From: Stercorarius parasiticus
Lineage: Eukaryota; Chordata; Aves; Charadriiformes; Stercorariidae
DNA: 64,000 bases
Assembly (NCBI GenBank): GCA_013396915.1
Contig: VWZL01000810.1
Location: 918,820-982,819 of the forward strand
Direction: 5' to 3'
Below, in pieces: positions 48,290 to 59,059 of this stretch. The number at the start of each line of letters is the position of its first letter. The first letter of the stretch is position 1. The notes beneath the pieces were generated by a model, which was given only the letters and a program-made list of their open reading frames with translations, was not told where the DNA came from and searched no databases. Made by a program: the position numbers and the translations under genes.

Positions 48290-48720
48290 TTGCAAAATTA
48301 CCATAACGTCTCTTGATGGACTTTTAAGATCTCTCCTGCTTGTTACACAGTACTTGGGATGTGTTTTGCCAAGAAGCGAGACATTGTTTATTCTCGTATT
48401 AGGAAGACAAAGTGTTTCCCACTTAAGGGCTTCATCTCTCTTAAAACGCGCGGCATAGCAGAAAGCGAGCGGCATAACTGAAGGGAAGAGACTCCTAACG
48501 GCAATTGAATTTCAATTTCATTGATTAGGAGTATTGCCTGCGTAAGGAGATTTAATGCCCAGCCCGGTGTAAATTGGATTCCAATTGCTGTCCCTGTGTA
48601 AAAGGGGGTCTCACATAAAGGATTAAACACAGGCCAAGGTTGCACAATGAACCCACTGGCTCATTCACAATCAGCTTTGTGTACTCATTAGAAAAGGGAG
48701 CTAATCACCCCAGTTTGTGC
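48290..48720. promoter_or_regulatory. Candidate conserved noncoding element
   Basis: Contains an imperfect palindrome CAATTGAATTTCAATTTCAT followed by TGATTAGG, plus TAAATTGGATTCCAATTG and GAGCTAATCACCCC. It is not simple sequence and not a recognised repeat. The proposal rests on motif texture only. Confidence 0.18.
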
Positions 48721-51139
48721 TGGTTTCAGAGCTGCCAGCACAAAAGGCTGTGACCTCCCACTGTGAGTCAAAGACAAAATATCCCGCTTTCTCCCATGTA
48801 CGAAAACCTCTCATTTTGTGCCTCTAAAATTCAACCTTCTGATGCACCCACAATAAAAATTAGCTACGGTCAGCAAGATTCCGCTACCCTTAAAATTAGA
48901 ATTATGTTGTTTAATAGAGAGGGTGAATTAGGAAAATTAAACATCTGTCCAGTAAGGAGTCTACCAGTGACCTAGTTTTGTCCCAGTGTGTGGCTTGCTT
49001 GTAAATGTATTAGGAGCATGTGCAATACCACAAAGCACCGAAATTTCCTAAGCACAGGTAACCAAAAAAGATCTTCTACATTTTAAGCGGCGCACAGCAG
49101 TGTATTCCTATGCTTGTTGGTACAGCACAGAAAAGCAGAGGAGTTAAACCGAAAGTCACCTGTAGCAGAAAGCCAGGAAGCTTTGCTGGCCGGGGAAGCT
49201 TTTGGAGCAGGAATAAAGGGCTGGCCAGGAGGTGGGTAGCCACAGGGCATGTTCCCCCACCACCTCTTCGGTCCTGCAAACAGCAGCTCAAAACCCAAAA
49301 ATACTCCAAGCTGGACACCAGCTACAGGCTCAGCCCCTGCCCGCTGTGAACCTACAGGCTCCCAGCAGACGCCTGCCCAGGAGTTCACGGCATCCCACCG
49401 ATGCGGGATGATGCCCACCTCCGTGCACCACGTGTCCTTCAACTCTCTTCACATTTCCCCGGCGAAACGGCATCTGCTCAGCCCCTCAAAAAGCAGGGGG
49501 ATTGCCACCGCTGGAATCTCGCCCCAGGGAGGCAGGGATGTCTGCTGGACCCCAGCTTGCAGATGCTCACCATGTCCACAGCTCTCCCTGGACCCTCGGC
49601 ACGCTTTTGGCCACCATATTTCTCCCAGCAGATCTGTATTGCTGCCCCTCCGATTCATCATCTTGAAATAGCTCAGTGCCACTGCCGTGAAATGTAGTAT
49701 CAGCAATGTGGCTGCGTATTTTTAGCACAACAAACGTTTTGTCCTTTTTGAGAGGAGTTAATTGCCCTGTTTCCTTTTCCTCCTCCGTTCCTCCCCACCT
49801 CCCGGCTGTTTTGCCAGGCAGTCTGGCTCCCCACATGGCCGAGCACGGGTCCACAAAAAGCAGCAAGGGTCTCACCAACCAGCTCATGAAAAAAGTCATG
49901 GACCTTGGCCCAAAGCATCTCCCTGGCCGGGAGAGGAGCCGGTCCAGCAGCCCGCACACCCCCTTTCACCATGCATCATGTGCCACAGCACAACTGCGAT
50001 GCAGATATTAATAAATAACGTAACAGAGACCCCGCTGACCGCTTTCGATGCTGGAGTGAGCCGAGAAGCGTTACTCCGACACAGACTCCCCCGAACTGGC
50101 CCTGGATTCCGCACTGAGAGATGTCACAGAGACCAGACTCCCGTAAACAATAAACTCCATCCACTTTATGGGGATTTCAGGGAAAAGCAAAACATAAGAA
50201 CGCTTTGGGTCAGGAAAGGTTTAAATCTTTTAAATCATCAGACCTGGCATTACATTAAATTATCCTTTGGCTAGAATATAATCCTTGCTTTCCAAATTCT
50301 CTTTTACTATAGAAAGCCCCAGGCCAAAGGAAAACTTCCAGCATCTATCCGTTCTCTTATCAGGAAAACAAAGTTTGAAATCCCAAGCAATCTGAGAAGA
50401 TGGGACCGATTAACACAACATGCTTTTATTACGCATAACTGCCTTTGCAAAGAACAAAGGGGACGCCATCCCTTGCTCTCTTGCAAAGGGAATGAACCCA
50501 ATGCAGACATGCCGCGCAGCGATACCCACGGCACTTCTGCGAGGAACGACCAATATCGAGGCACAAACAGATCCGGCACAAAAGCATAATACAGAAAAAC
50601 GAATGGTTAATCCACTTAGCCCTGTTTTTAGCCCTCCCCAGGCAAGCGTACAACCACGAGCAGGCAGAACCCAGCACGACACCGTGGCCGCCCTCCCAAC
50701 TCCTTCCCAGCCCGGGGCAGTGGGACACGTCACTGGTGGCCCAGGGAGAGGAAAGCAGGTCAAGGCAACTGCAAAAACGCAAAGGAAAAGGTCAGAATGG
50801 TAATTTTTATATTAGATATAATACAAATAATTTGATTTTTTTTTAATAGGAGATGTTTAATGGCCTGAAGGACCTTCAAGAAGGATCAATTCCAAAGGTG
50901 GACAGTCTAAAATTGTGCTGAAGGACCACTCCTGTCAATGGGGAAAAATTTTTCTGTCCACGCAGGCCTTTGTCAGGCAAATAAAATCTTCTGTCAGCAG
51001 CTGCACACAAAATCTCCGTTGCTGGAGGATAAAATCTGATTGTGCGTACAACTGAGAAGATGTTATCTATTCACTACCTATTTGCGCATAATGCAGTTGG
51101 TAAAAAGAGTTTAACCTAAAATCTCATTCTCCTCTCTTT

Positions 51140-51185
51140 AAAAAAAAAAAACAAAAAAAAAAAAACCAAAAAACCCCCAAAAAAA
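51140..51185 (+). repeat. A-rich simple sequence
   Basis: Twelve A, one C, thirteen A, then CC/CCCCC-separated A runs. Low complexity. No retroposed body recognised upstream. Confidence 0.85.
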
Positions 51186-51621
51186 CGTAGGCCTATGGCA
51201 CCAACTATAGTCCAGATTTCTCTCTCTACCAATTTGTATATAAATAGAAAGTGTTTTATTAAATGATAACCTGTTGGCAATAAGAAGGCGGAGTACCCTA
51301 CATGCTTTTCAGTGAGACCAATTTTAAACTACTTTTTATTTTTTAGGACAGATGAGAAAAAGCCAAATCCGAATGACACACAGAAGTCACAGAGCATTCA
51401 AATTACCTCCTGAGATTTTAGACTGAATGATTTCCCTACACTTAATGAAAAAACATGGGTTTTTTCTTGTTGGAGTTGAAACATACGGACCAATTTCAAG
51501 TAACCGTGTCATTTAATAATATTCACTGATTTATTGTCCCGCAAAGTCACCGCTTTAGCAGCTTGCTATTTCACTGACGTGATGCCCGTACGGCATACTG
51601 AAGCACTATTTCACTCAGCAT

Positions 51622-51950
51622 TTATGCAGCTCGACCAGCACCCCGCAACAAGCGCACGAATCTCTCTGCTTCTCCGTCAATATATTCCCAAGATTCTCCC
51701 ACCATGATGATAATACTCAATCTGCACTTATTTTCCAGATCATCAACTGGACTTCCGCACGCCTTACAACCTGGTCTTTGGCATTCTCAGCAAGAGCAGC
51801 ATTAGGTCCAATGATCGTTATCTCCATGACTTCAATTTTCCTCTCAGCCTCTTGCAATCTTAAACCAATGCTTTCCAACTTCTTATCCACTGCAGCATGA
51901 ATAGCATCTCGCTTTTCTATAATGTCTGCCAACCACTTAGCAAGCCCAGC
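51622..51950 (-). mobile_element. Degenerate L1/Tx1-type LINE ORF1 fragment (coiled coil and start of the RNA-binding part)
   Basis: The minus strand reads as a coiled coil with heptad-like spacing (DAIHAAVDKKLESIGLRLQE, then AERKIEVMEITI...). After a one-base frame shift near 51745 it continues with QLDDLENKCRLSIIIMVGE, a spacer and AERFVRLL, stopping at 51622. Known L1/Tx1 ORF1 proteins have exactly this order: a coiled coil, then a (K)xDDLENRSRRNNxRIxGxPE motif and a (F)xxxLL helix. Here the SRRNN part has decayed to CRLSI, and the shift and stop show it is dead. ORF1p is an RNA-binding trimer that packages LINE RNA. No ORF2 was found next to it. CR1 ORF1 does not carry this motif, so it is a different LINE clade from the other copies here. 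A host coiled-coil pseudogene is the alternative. Confidence 0.55.
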
Positions 51951-54173
51951 ACTGCTTGATAAGCCAAATCCATGCCTTCTGACGGTACGAAGCTGAAAGC
52001 AGTCAAGCCTGACCCACCCAGCTAGAAGGAAGTTTCAAAGTGAAATATCAGGTCCTCAGCCTTTCCAGCCTGACTCATTTTTCCCCAGCAGTTACTATCA
52101 TCAAAAGCAAGCGTTAACTAACGTCCCACTCCCAAAATCACACCCGCCACCCTCCTAGGAATTGCCCACCTTTGCAATACATCAGCCAGCCTTAAAGGTC
52201 CGCGTAAGTCTATCGCAGCTGAGCCAGAAAAATAAGCTTTTCACTTCTAAATATTGGACTGCACATGCCAGGTATTATATCCCAATTCCAGAGGTAACAC
52301 GGCAAGGCAAATCGAGGGAAGCAACTGTATAATTTGCCATTCAGAGCTACGAGAGGAGAGAGAAGCACCTGATGCTGCTGAGCGCCCCAGCGCTGCCGTC
52401 CTTTCCTTGCGACTCCAGCCAGATTAACTCAAGGTGCAGAGCCCAGCTCTCACACAGGCCAGCAGCTTCCTATCTCACGGTGAGTTCGGAAAAAAGCTAC
52501 CTAGGTATAAAAATCACACGCCGTCTCCCTTACAGGAATACGCTCATTGATTTCCCCCTTACAGCCTAATTCTCATCCCCCATGTTAGGGTTCAGGAGCA
52601 GCGTAGTTCCCGCCTCCCCTCCCCGTGGATTACCCTCGCTCCCAACGACAAGGCTCATCTCTTCTTACTGATTTAAACCTACCCTGCTGTTTGTCAGGGA
52701 TCTACAAGGACTCAGTTACGGGCTAAGGAAAGAAATCCTGTAAAATAAAGGTGCTTTGGCGGGGGGTGGCACAGAAGAAGAAGGGAGGCTAGGGAAGATA
52801 TTATCTCTCTTAAAAACTCAAAATATAACAGACTAAAATCTATTTCTTCCAACACTTGAAGAATACAAGCGTCACCAAGCCGCACACGCTCTAGAAAACT
52901 AACACCTGAAGGACTCAAACAGAATATTTGATGTATCATCTCCTACTCAGCTCTGAATTGCAGCCTCCTTCACTAGGAAACAAAATAGGGGAGAATGAGA
53001 AAGAAATGGATGGTGGAGGGCCAGGAGAGGTTAGGAAGCTAGCTACCCACAATTTTTCCTTCTTGCTTCCCTGCTCAGCCGCCAGCACCTCCTAACACGC
53101 TCTTGTTCTTCTCCACGTGCCTCGTACCTGCAGAGGCTCGTGTTCGGATTGAAAAGTGAGAAGTCAGAGAGCTGGGGAGAAAGGAATGGGGGAGGACGGT
53201 GGTGCTCCTCAAGAGCCACTTCTGGAGACGGGAACAAAGACTGCGATGAGTGGAGGACATGAGGATGAGGTGACTTCAGACCGCCGTGAAACGCTGCCTC
53301 ACACAGCATGCACCTGCCGCGGGCAAGTCCCTGTCACGAGAAAGCAGAATCCAACAGCTTGATTTTTTTATTTTTTTTTTTCCTCTTCCTTTAAGAGCTA
53401 CATAATTGTTCTGACTAACAATAATGGACCTGTTACTGCTTCTACTATCCTCAAAGGGAGCGAAATCAGGTTTGGCATTTGTAATTATGAATGCTAAACC
53501 AGAAGTTATCAAGTGGCACGTTAAGAGAATGGAGGGCATGATCCTGGGCAGCGCCGAGCGCCCCGAGCCTCACTCAGCGTAACGGTTAAGCACCTATTAA
53601 TTTTATTTTTTTTTTAATATACCTAAATTCATTCTGCACGCGTCTAAAGGATGCACTCCAGTCAGATGGCCAGACCACAGCAGAGGAGAGAGGTGGCCTG
53701 GGGGCATGGAGAAAGCCTTCCCCCGGGTAGACGTCATCTCAAACAGCTCATCTCAAACCGTCGGGGAAGATCAGGCAAGGGGGAGGCTTCACCGGCCGCA
53801 GCTGGAGGCAGCAGATGACCTGTGGTGGGTCTCACCCCATGTCCCCCTCGGTGTGGGCTCTGCGTCCAGGTGGGCACGTGGCAGAGAAGGGAATCAGGGT
53901 CAGACAGAACCAATTAGGCTCCAAGAGTCCAATTGCAAATCGTACCCTTAAGGACTCCAAAGCATTTGTTGCTGGAGCTAGTGGATGTCTCATCCTATTT
54001 ACATAATATATGACCTAATTTTGTGTTCACTGAGTATTTAATTACAGCCGATTAAATACAAAAATGACTCAAAATACTCTCAGCACTAATAATTAACGTT
54101 TTAATTGTGGTTTTTTTGTGGGGTTGGTTTTTTTTCCCCCCACATGCAACCTTCAAATATTTTGAGCACATAC

Positions 54174-54190
54174 AAAAAAAAAAAAAAAAA
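54174..54190 (+). repeat. Poly-A tract, 17 bases
   Basis: Uninterrupted A run after ACATAC. No retroposed body recognised. Confidence 0.9.
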
Positions 54191-54790
54191 GGCAAAAAAT
54201 ACAAATGCATTGCTCCTTCTGGAGCCAGCTCTGAAGGGATGAGCGCTTGCTCAACATGGTGGGCTTTTCTTCCTCCACAGAAACAGGAATCCTGTATTTC
54301 ACACTCCCGCTACCAGAATTAGTAATTCCAGCCCATTTTGTGAACTAGAACCTCTGTCAGTTCACTCACCCAACTCCGTCCCTGCGGGGCAGAGTCTTGT
54401 CAAGCCACGGAGCATCATCTGCTTGCCTCGAGCAGAGCCGAGACACAACTGCGTTGAAAGGAATTCGAGCACAGCTGCTCAGCGATTGCTCTCCCGGCAC
54501 AAGACAAAGTGTCTCTGCGAATAGGATGGAACTGTTCATCAGTGTTTGTAAGATACTTAACGGGAACCTCCTTAATAAGTGTGTATTTCCACCCCATGCG
54601 GGGCTACATCACCAAACTGTTCATGGGCAATCCAGTCCTGACCATTTCTCATGGCAGAGTGGGAATAGCTTTGTAATATTCTCTTTCAGCTAATCAAAGA
54701 CTTTGTAAAGGAAAGCCCATTTTAATCAAGCCAGTTCATAACGTTTCCAAAACTGGTTCGCACTTCAGAGACAGTGACAGTTTAAAAAAA

Positions 54791-54815
54791 NNNNNNNNNN
54801 NNNNNNNNNNNNNNN
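54791..54815. other. Assembly gap of 25 N next to a poly-A run
   Basis: Preceded by seven A and followed by AAATT, so the gap probably marks a homopolymer that could not be sized. Confidence 0.97.
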
Positions 54816-55191
54816 AAATTAGCAAAAGGACTAATAACCATAGGACTGTTTCCATACCTTAAACTGAAAGGGCTTATGTCTTCCTAACATATCAGGAACA
54901 AACACGCCAAGATATTGCTACCATAGTGCAACAGAGAAGTATCAGTCTTCCTGCAACACACCTAACGCAAGTACATTCCGCTATCCGTATTTTCTTCCTT
55001 CGGAGTGACTCAGATAACGAGAGCAAGTGGCAAATTAAATCATACCAGAGCTATCTGAAAGCTGCAATCCTTTATAATTAGAGGGTTTTGTTTGTTTAGG
55101 GGGAAAAAAAAAAAATCACATTTATAAAAAGCTTATCTCGAGGACGAGGGCCCATTGTTTTTAGACTGTTTTTTAAAAATAATGTCAGCTT

Positions 55192-55211
55192 AAAAAAAAA
55201 AAAAACAAAAC
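55192..55211 (+). repeat. A-rich simple sequence
   Basis: An A run of 13 at 55192-55204 followed by CAAAACC. A further run of 11-12 A lies near 55103-55115. Low complexity only. Confidence 0.8.
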
Positions 55212-56639
55212 CCACCAAACTCTAAAAGGTCTTCTAAGCAGAGGTTTATCATAAACAAAACAAAGCTTTAGCCTGTAAACCTGTTTGAGCCAACCAGTGC
55301 TCAAAACATATGCAATGTGTTAATCCCACCCAAAGCGATCCACCATTTGTCTTCACCTTAAACCAAACAACTGGAAGAAATTAACTATTATTTCAGGAAT
55401 AACAGTTTTACTAAAATGATAATCTCCTCCTCCCAATTCTTCTGCTGAGAACATAATTGCACGATTATATGGACATAAATGAGTAATCAGACACCAAAAA
55501 AGCAGAAAGTTGTAAGGTCTCTTAGCTTTTGAGATCAATAAAAATTCTTACGCTCAGCATTTCTCTCTCTAGATATTTATACCATGCTCATCACCTCGGT
55601 ATCCAAGTTCAATACAAGAAAAGCAAAAACTTGTTCACACGCAGCATATTTCATCTTCAAATGCTTGACAAGCATCAGCCAATATTCAGAATTCCCTTGT
55701 GACTTCTCTGAAGGAGCAACTTCAGCGCTCGCGTTAAGAGGCTGCACGGAGCGGGATTTAGTGCCTAGAAGGGGCTTGGGCAGACCTCACTCAAGGGTCC
55801 TGAGCCAAGAAGTCCACATGTGTAGCAGCCCCCTAAATCTGCAGGTACCTCGGCTCATGGCCACTTTCCCTACATCGTTGAGCCCGAAGCTTCTCTCCGC
55901 ATCTCTCCCTTCCCTCCGCATCTCTCCAGCTCTGCCATTCACCCCTCTGGATAAAACAAAATTGTCCCCTCGGTCCCCTCCTGCCTGGGCATCTTCTCCA
56001 GCTCTGGAAGGTGCTCCAGGCTCCCAGTCCCAAGTGATCAGAGGCCAACAGGATTTCACATTCCCATTCCGCTCTGTTGGTTTCACTGCTCTTTTTTTCC
56101 ATTTAAAATTATTATTAATATTTTTAATCATTTTTTTAAATATTCACCTTGTCCAGTGTTAAACTCTTCTACACACTCCGTATTTAACTCAGATTTTGGG
56201 GCTCCATTCAGGGATCCAAGCACTTAGAAATACGATGCTGCAGCAGAAAATTCTTTTTATTAAGTTTAATCCCAAGTGACCTCTGACATCAGAACCAAGG
56301 TGACTCATCAAGCAATCACCAGTGAGTGTCTTTGGGGAACACTCGGTACGATCATGGGAAAAAAAGTTCAGAAGCAATCTCAGGATTTCGGTTTCGTGGA
56401 AACCTGGCCCAGCGCACGAGAGCCACGCTGATCCTTGGGAGGGATGGCGAGGTGATGACTATGGTACCTTTTGCTCAAACATAGGAAAACCAGTGGTGAG
56501 AGAAGAACTTCCTCCCAGGTGCGGTTGAGATGGACAGAGAGTCCATGACAGCCATGACATACGGATCTGCTTCTGCCGTCATTCAGCGAGGTACGAGGCA
56601 GGTCCTGCTGACCTGGAGGCCTGGCAGGCTTCAGTGCAG

Positions 56640-57130
56640 AAGAAAGATCAACATTGCCTATAAATACGCTTTAACGCATCGTTCTTATTGCTTCTAATTC
56701 CTCAGATTAGATTTGGTTTCATTTTAAAATGGAAATTAGATCTTCATCAACCTTGAATGCTCATTCTCCGTCAACCAGTTATACGTACTATCTATTTATT
56801 CTTGCTGGGCTTTAGCGAGGATTGCTTGAATACCTCTTGGAAATGAACAGCACTTTGTAATTACTAGTCTTGATTAATAAACACAGCCTCAACCAGCATC
56901 TAATTTGACTTTTAACTACAGAGACCCTAAACAATCTTACATTTTGTAAAAGTCCAGAACATGGAGGGGGAGACAGGGGAGTCCGGAAAAATTACTCTAA
57001 GGACTTGCTTTATTTTTTTATTTACTGTGTAGTATCATTCAATTTCTTAATCAGCCATTTTCTGTGAAGGTTTTATTAATTTTAATAGCAAACACACAAT
57101 GCAACTCCATATATTCCTGTGTTCTAGCCA
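56640..57130. promoter_or_regulatory. A/T-rich block, candidate conserved noncoding element
   Basis: Non-repetitive A/T-rich sequence with TGTAATTACTAG, TTGATTAATAAAC and several TTAGAT cores, ending shortly before the candidate exon at 57200. No recognised repeat. Composition-only evidence. Confidence 0.17.
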
Positions 57131-57199
57131 CTAATTAACTACTGTTGAACACATAACTTCTGACTGGAGCTTGAACCCATTTTTTTCTCAATCGAACAG

Positions 57200-57337
57200 C
57201 TATGAAGCTTCCCAGCCTCTTGTGTTTACAAGGTCCACAAACATTTCCAGGAAAGGAGGAATACATGCGATATTATCTGAATCACTGCACCCACAAGTTA
57301 ATCTATGAAGGACAATTCAGAAGAGAGCGGTTAATAA
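57200..57337 (+). other. Candidate exon (coding or lncRNA)
   Basis: Bounded by an acceptor-like site (a run of seven T, CTCAATCGAACAG, ending at 57199) and a donor-like site (ATAA|GTAAGG, GT at 57338). The 138-base interval has one frame open throughout. It starts ATGAAGCTTCCC at 57202 and includes EEYMRYYLNHCTHKLIYEG. The other two plus frames contain stops. I do not recognise the peptide. Splice-site matches of this quality occur by chance several times per 10 kb, so confidence is low. Confidence 0.17.
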
Positions 57338-58723
57338 GTAAGGAGGAATTTCTAATCTCCGACAGTGGTTTGACAGCTGCGCATCCCCGTTTCCTTCTCT
57401 CCAGACCAGGGTTCTCCATCCATGCAGAGGATAAAGCCGGGGGGAGGGGCGGGGAGGAGAAGAAAAAAATAAAGCTTCCTTTGTCTTCAACAGATTTTGT
57501 AGCTTCTGTTTAGTATTTTAATGAAATATTTACTCTTCTTGTATTTTACGCTTTAATTATTCATTACTGAAATCAGTTTAAAGAGCTGCTATACTCTGAA
57601 ATGCCGTTCTGAAAACGATACCTTGGAGCTCCCCATTTATTGTAGTTTAGTGACTTTCATCTCAAGTCTGCTCCGCTTGCAAGTCATGAAGGCCCTGTCC
57701 TCTGTGCGAGGACTTGGCAAACTCAGCCGAGACACCAACGTGCAAGACGAGCTTCTCATTGTCCTGATGCCACTTCCACCAACGCAGCAGCAAGGACTGT
57801 CTATGCATCGCATGCTGAAGCAGCAGCAGACGCATATGCCGCCTCATTACGTCCCAGCACGATGGTGAAAGGCCATCGCTACAGCTTGACCGTGTGGATA
57901 GAGCATGCTTAGGTAGTGCAGAAGGGCTTTGGTGTCAGCTAGGGTCCACCGCACAAGCAAAAGAGACCATCAACATCCAAAAAACTTTAAAGGGAAAAGA
58001 TGAAAAAAAGGGACAAAGAAAAATAAGCTGGATTCACGGCAGTCGGCGACAGAGCTAGGAGCAGGACCTCCTCCACCCACAGCCAACCTTCTCCTTCAGG
58101 GTCACCCTCTCCATGGAGCTGCTGCACGTAAGGTCTGCAGCACGTCAAGTACCTGAGATGGGGCTACTGGGTGTTCTGCAAATAAAGCCTCATTCCCTTC
58201 CGCACAGAGAAAAGAACAGCAAAATACGGCTACAGTAAATGAAATTTTAAGTTCATCTTGTCTGTTTTCACAGCAAGAAGTGACCGTGGACAACACAAAA
58301 ACCTGTTGCATTGGCAGGGTCTAACAACAAAATTCTTGCCTAAAAGTTCTGTTTGTCTTTGCAAGGAAAACAAGGGCTCTCATCACCTCACCTTCACTAA
58401 CACGGGGCAGCTTTCAAAAGCAAAGTCCCAACAATGGTTGCAGGTTTTTGACAAATTAACATTGTCAGACAAGCCTGAGGGTCCCTAACATCTGCCAACA
58501 CGTCTGAAAACATGTTCCTCGGTCTTCCTTAGAAGTGCAGAGCTTGTCGCAGTGATGACCGTGAGTCCCAGCTACTGGTGCCGTGCAGGCGCAAAACGGG
58601 GAGATGTTTTCAAGTAGCTCACAGTCCAACTTTGTATCGCTGCGAAAGAGAGAGGGGAATAGAAACAAGTAGACTACAACTGTTGTCAAGTTTGGGGCAT
58701 TTCTTTTTTTTTCGCCTCTTCAG
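57338..58723. other. Unique noncoding stretch
   Basis: No gene recognised. At 57440-57454 a G6, G4 and G4 series (single-base loops) falls one run short of a standard quadruplex. Overlapping plus and minus frames at 57623-57868 are CAG/CTG-rich shadows of each other. Confidence 0.45.
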
Positions 58724-59059
58724 CATCATGGTGAAGGATATCATTAAGAAAGATACTGCAGTATCTGTGCAGATATGGAGAGAGTCTCCCCAGGAGAGAA
58801 AGCAAGATGTCTATTTGAGTATTTAGGAAAGGAGCAATGGAAGCTGACAGTGGAAGCTCAAGGAGGGCTCTTGTTAGAAAGACAACGGGGCAAGATGAGA
58901 ATTGTCCACAAAAGTGGAGGTGAGCGAGTTGTGCCTCACGTAAGGGAAAAGGGGAGCCAAGATGGTTGGCGCTGTATGTTCATGTGCGGCACATTACCCA
59001 GGCCAAGCAAGGAGTGCGGTTGTGTTCTCCTGGAGAAGTCCACCTGATGGCTCCCTGAG
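58724..59059 (+). other. Candidate exon, probably noncoding or terminal coding
   Basis: Preceded by a strong acceptor (a run of nine T, CGCCTCTTCAG, ending 58723) and followed by a strong donor (CTGAG|GTAAGC, GT at 59060). The 336-base interval is purine-rich. All three frames contain stops: the frame starting ATGGTG at 58728 stops after about 33 codons, and another frame is open only from 58775 to 59047. A spliced noncoding RNA exon would fit, but so would a degraded unrecognised repeat. Confidence 0.22.

Larger units (their letters stand above)
48007..51621. other. Unique noncoding stretch
   Basis: No gene recognised. The block 48290-48720 has ATTGAATTTCAATTTCATTG-type palindromic A/T sequence and TAAT cores and could be a conserved noncoding element. 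The 170-codon plus frame at 49762-50274 has no recognisable family. A long A-rich tract lies at 51140-51185. Confidence 0.45.
51951..57199. other. Unique noncoding stretch
   Basis: No gene recognised. The 192-codon plus frame at 55584-56162 is the second-longest gap-free frame in the window. It is rich in Ser, Pro and Leu with an A/T-driven hydrophobic end, and I recognise no domain. Contains poly-A tracts, one 25-base gap and an A/T-rich block at 56640-57130. Confidence 0.45.

Noticed and set aside
48388..50390. Peptide FVFLIRE in two minus frames (about 48421 and 50370) suggesting a duplicated element
   Set aside because: Nucleotide similarity is limited to about 30 bases with many mismatches and does not extend.
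57623..57868. Gln-rich plus frame and its Arg/Leu/His-rich minus shadow, considered as a Harbinger-type transposase start
   Set aside because: Only vague composition similarity. No catalytic or DNA-binding motif is visible, and both frames come from the same CAG/CTG-rich sequence.
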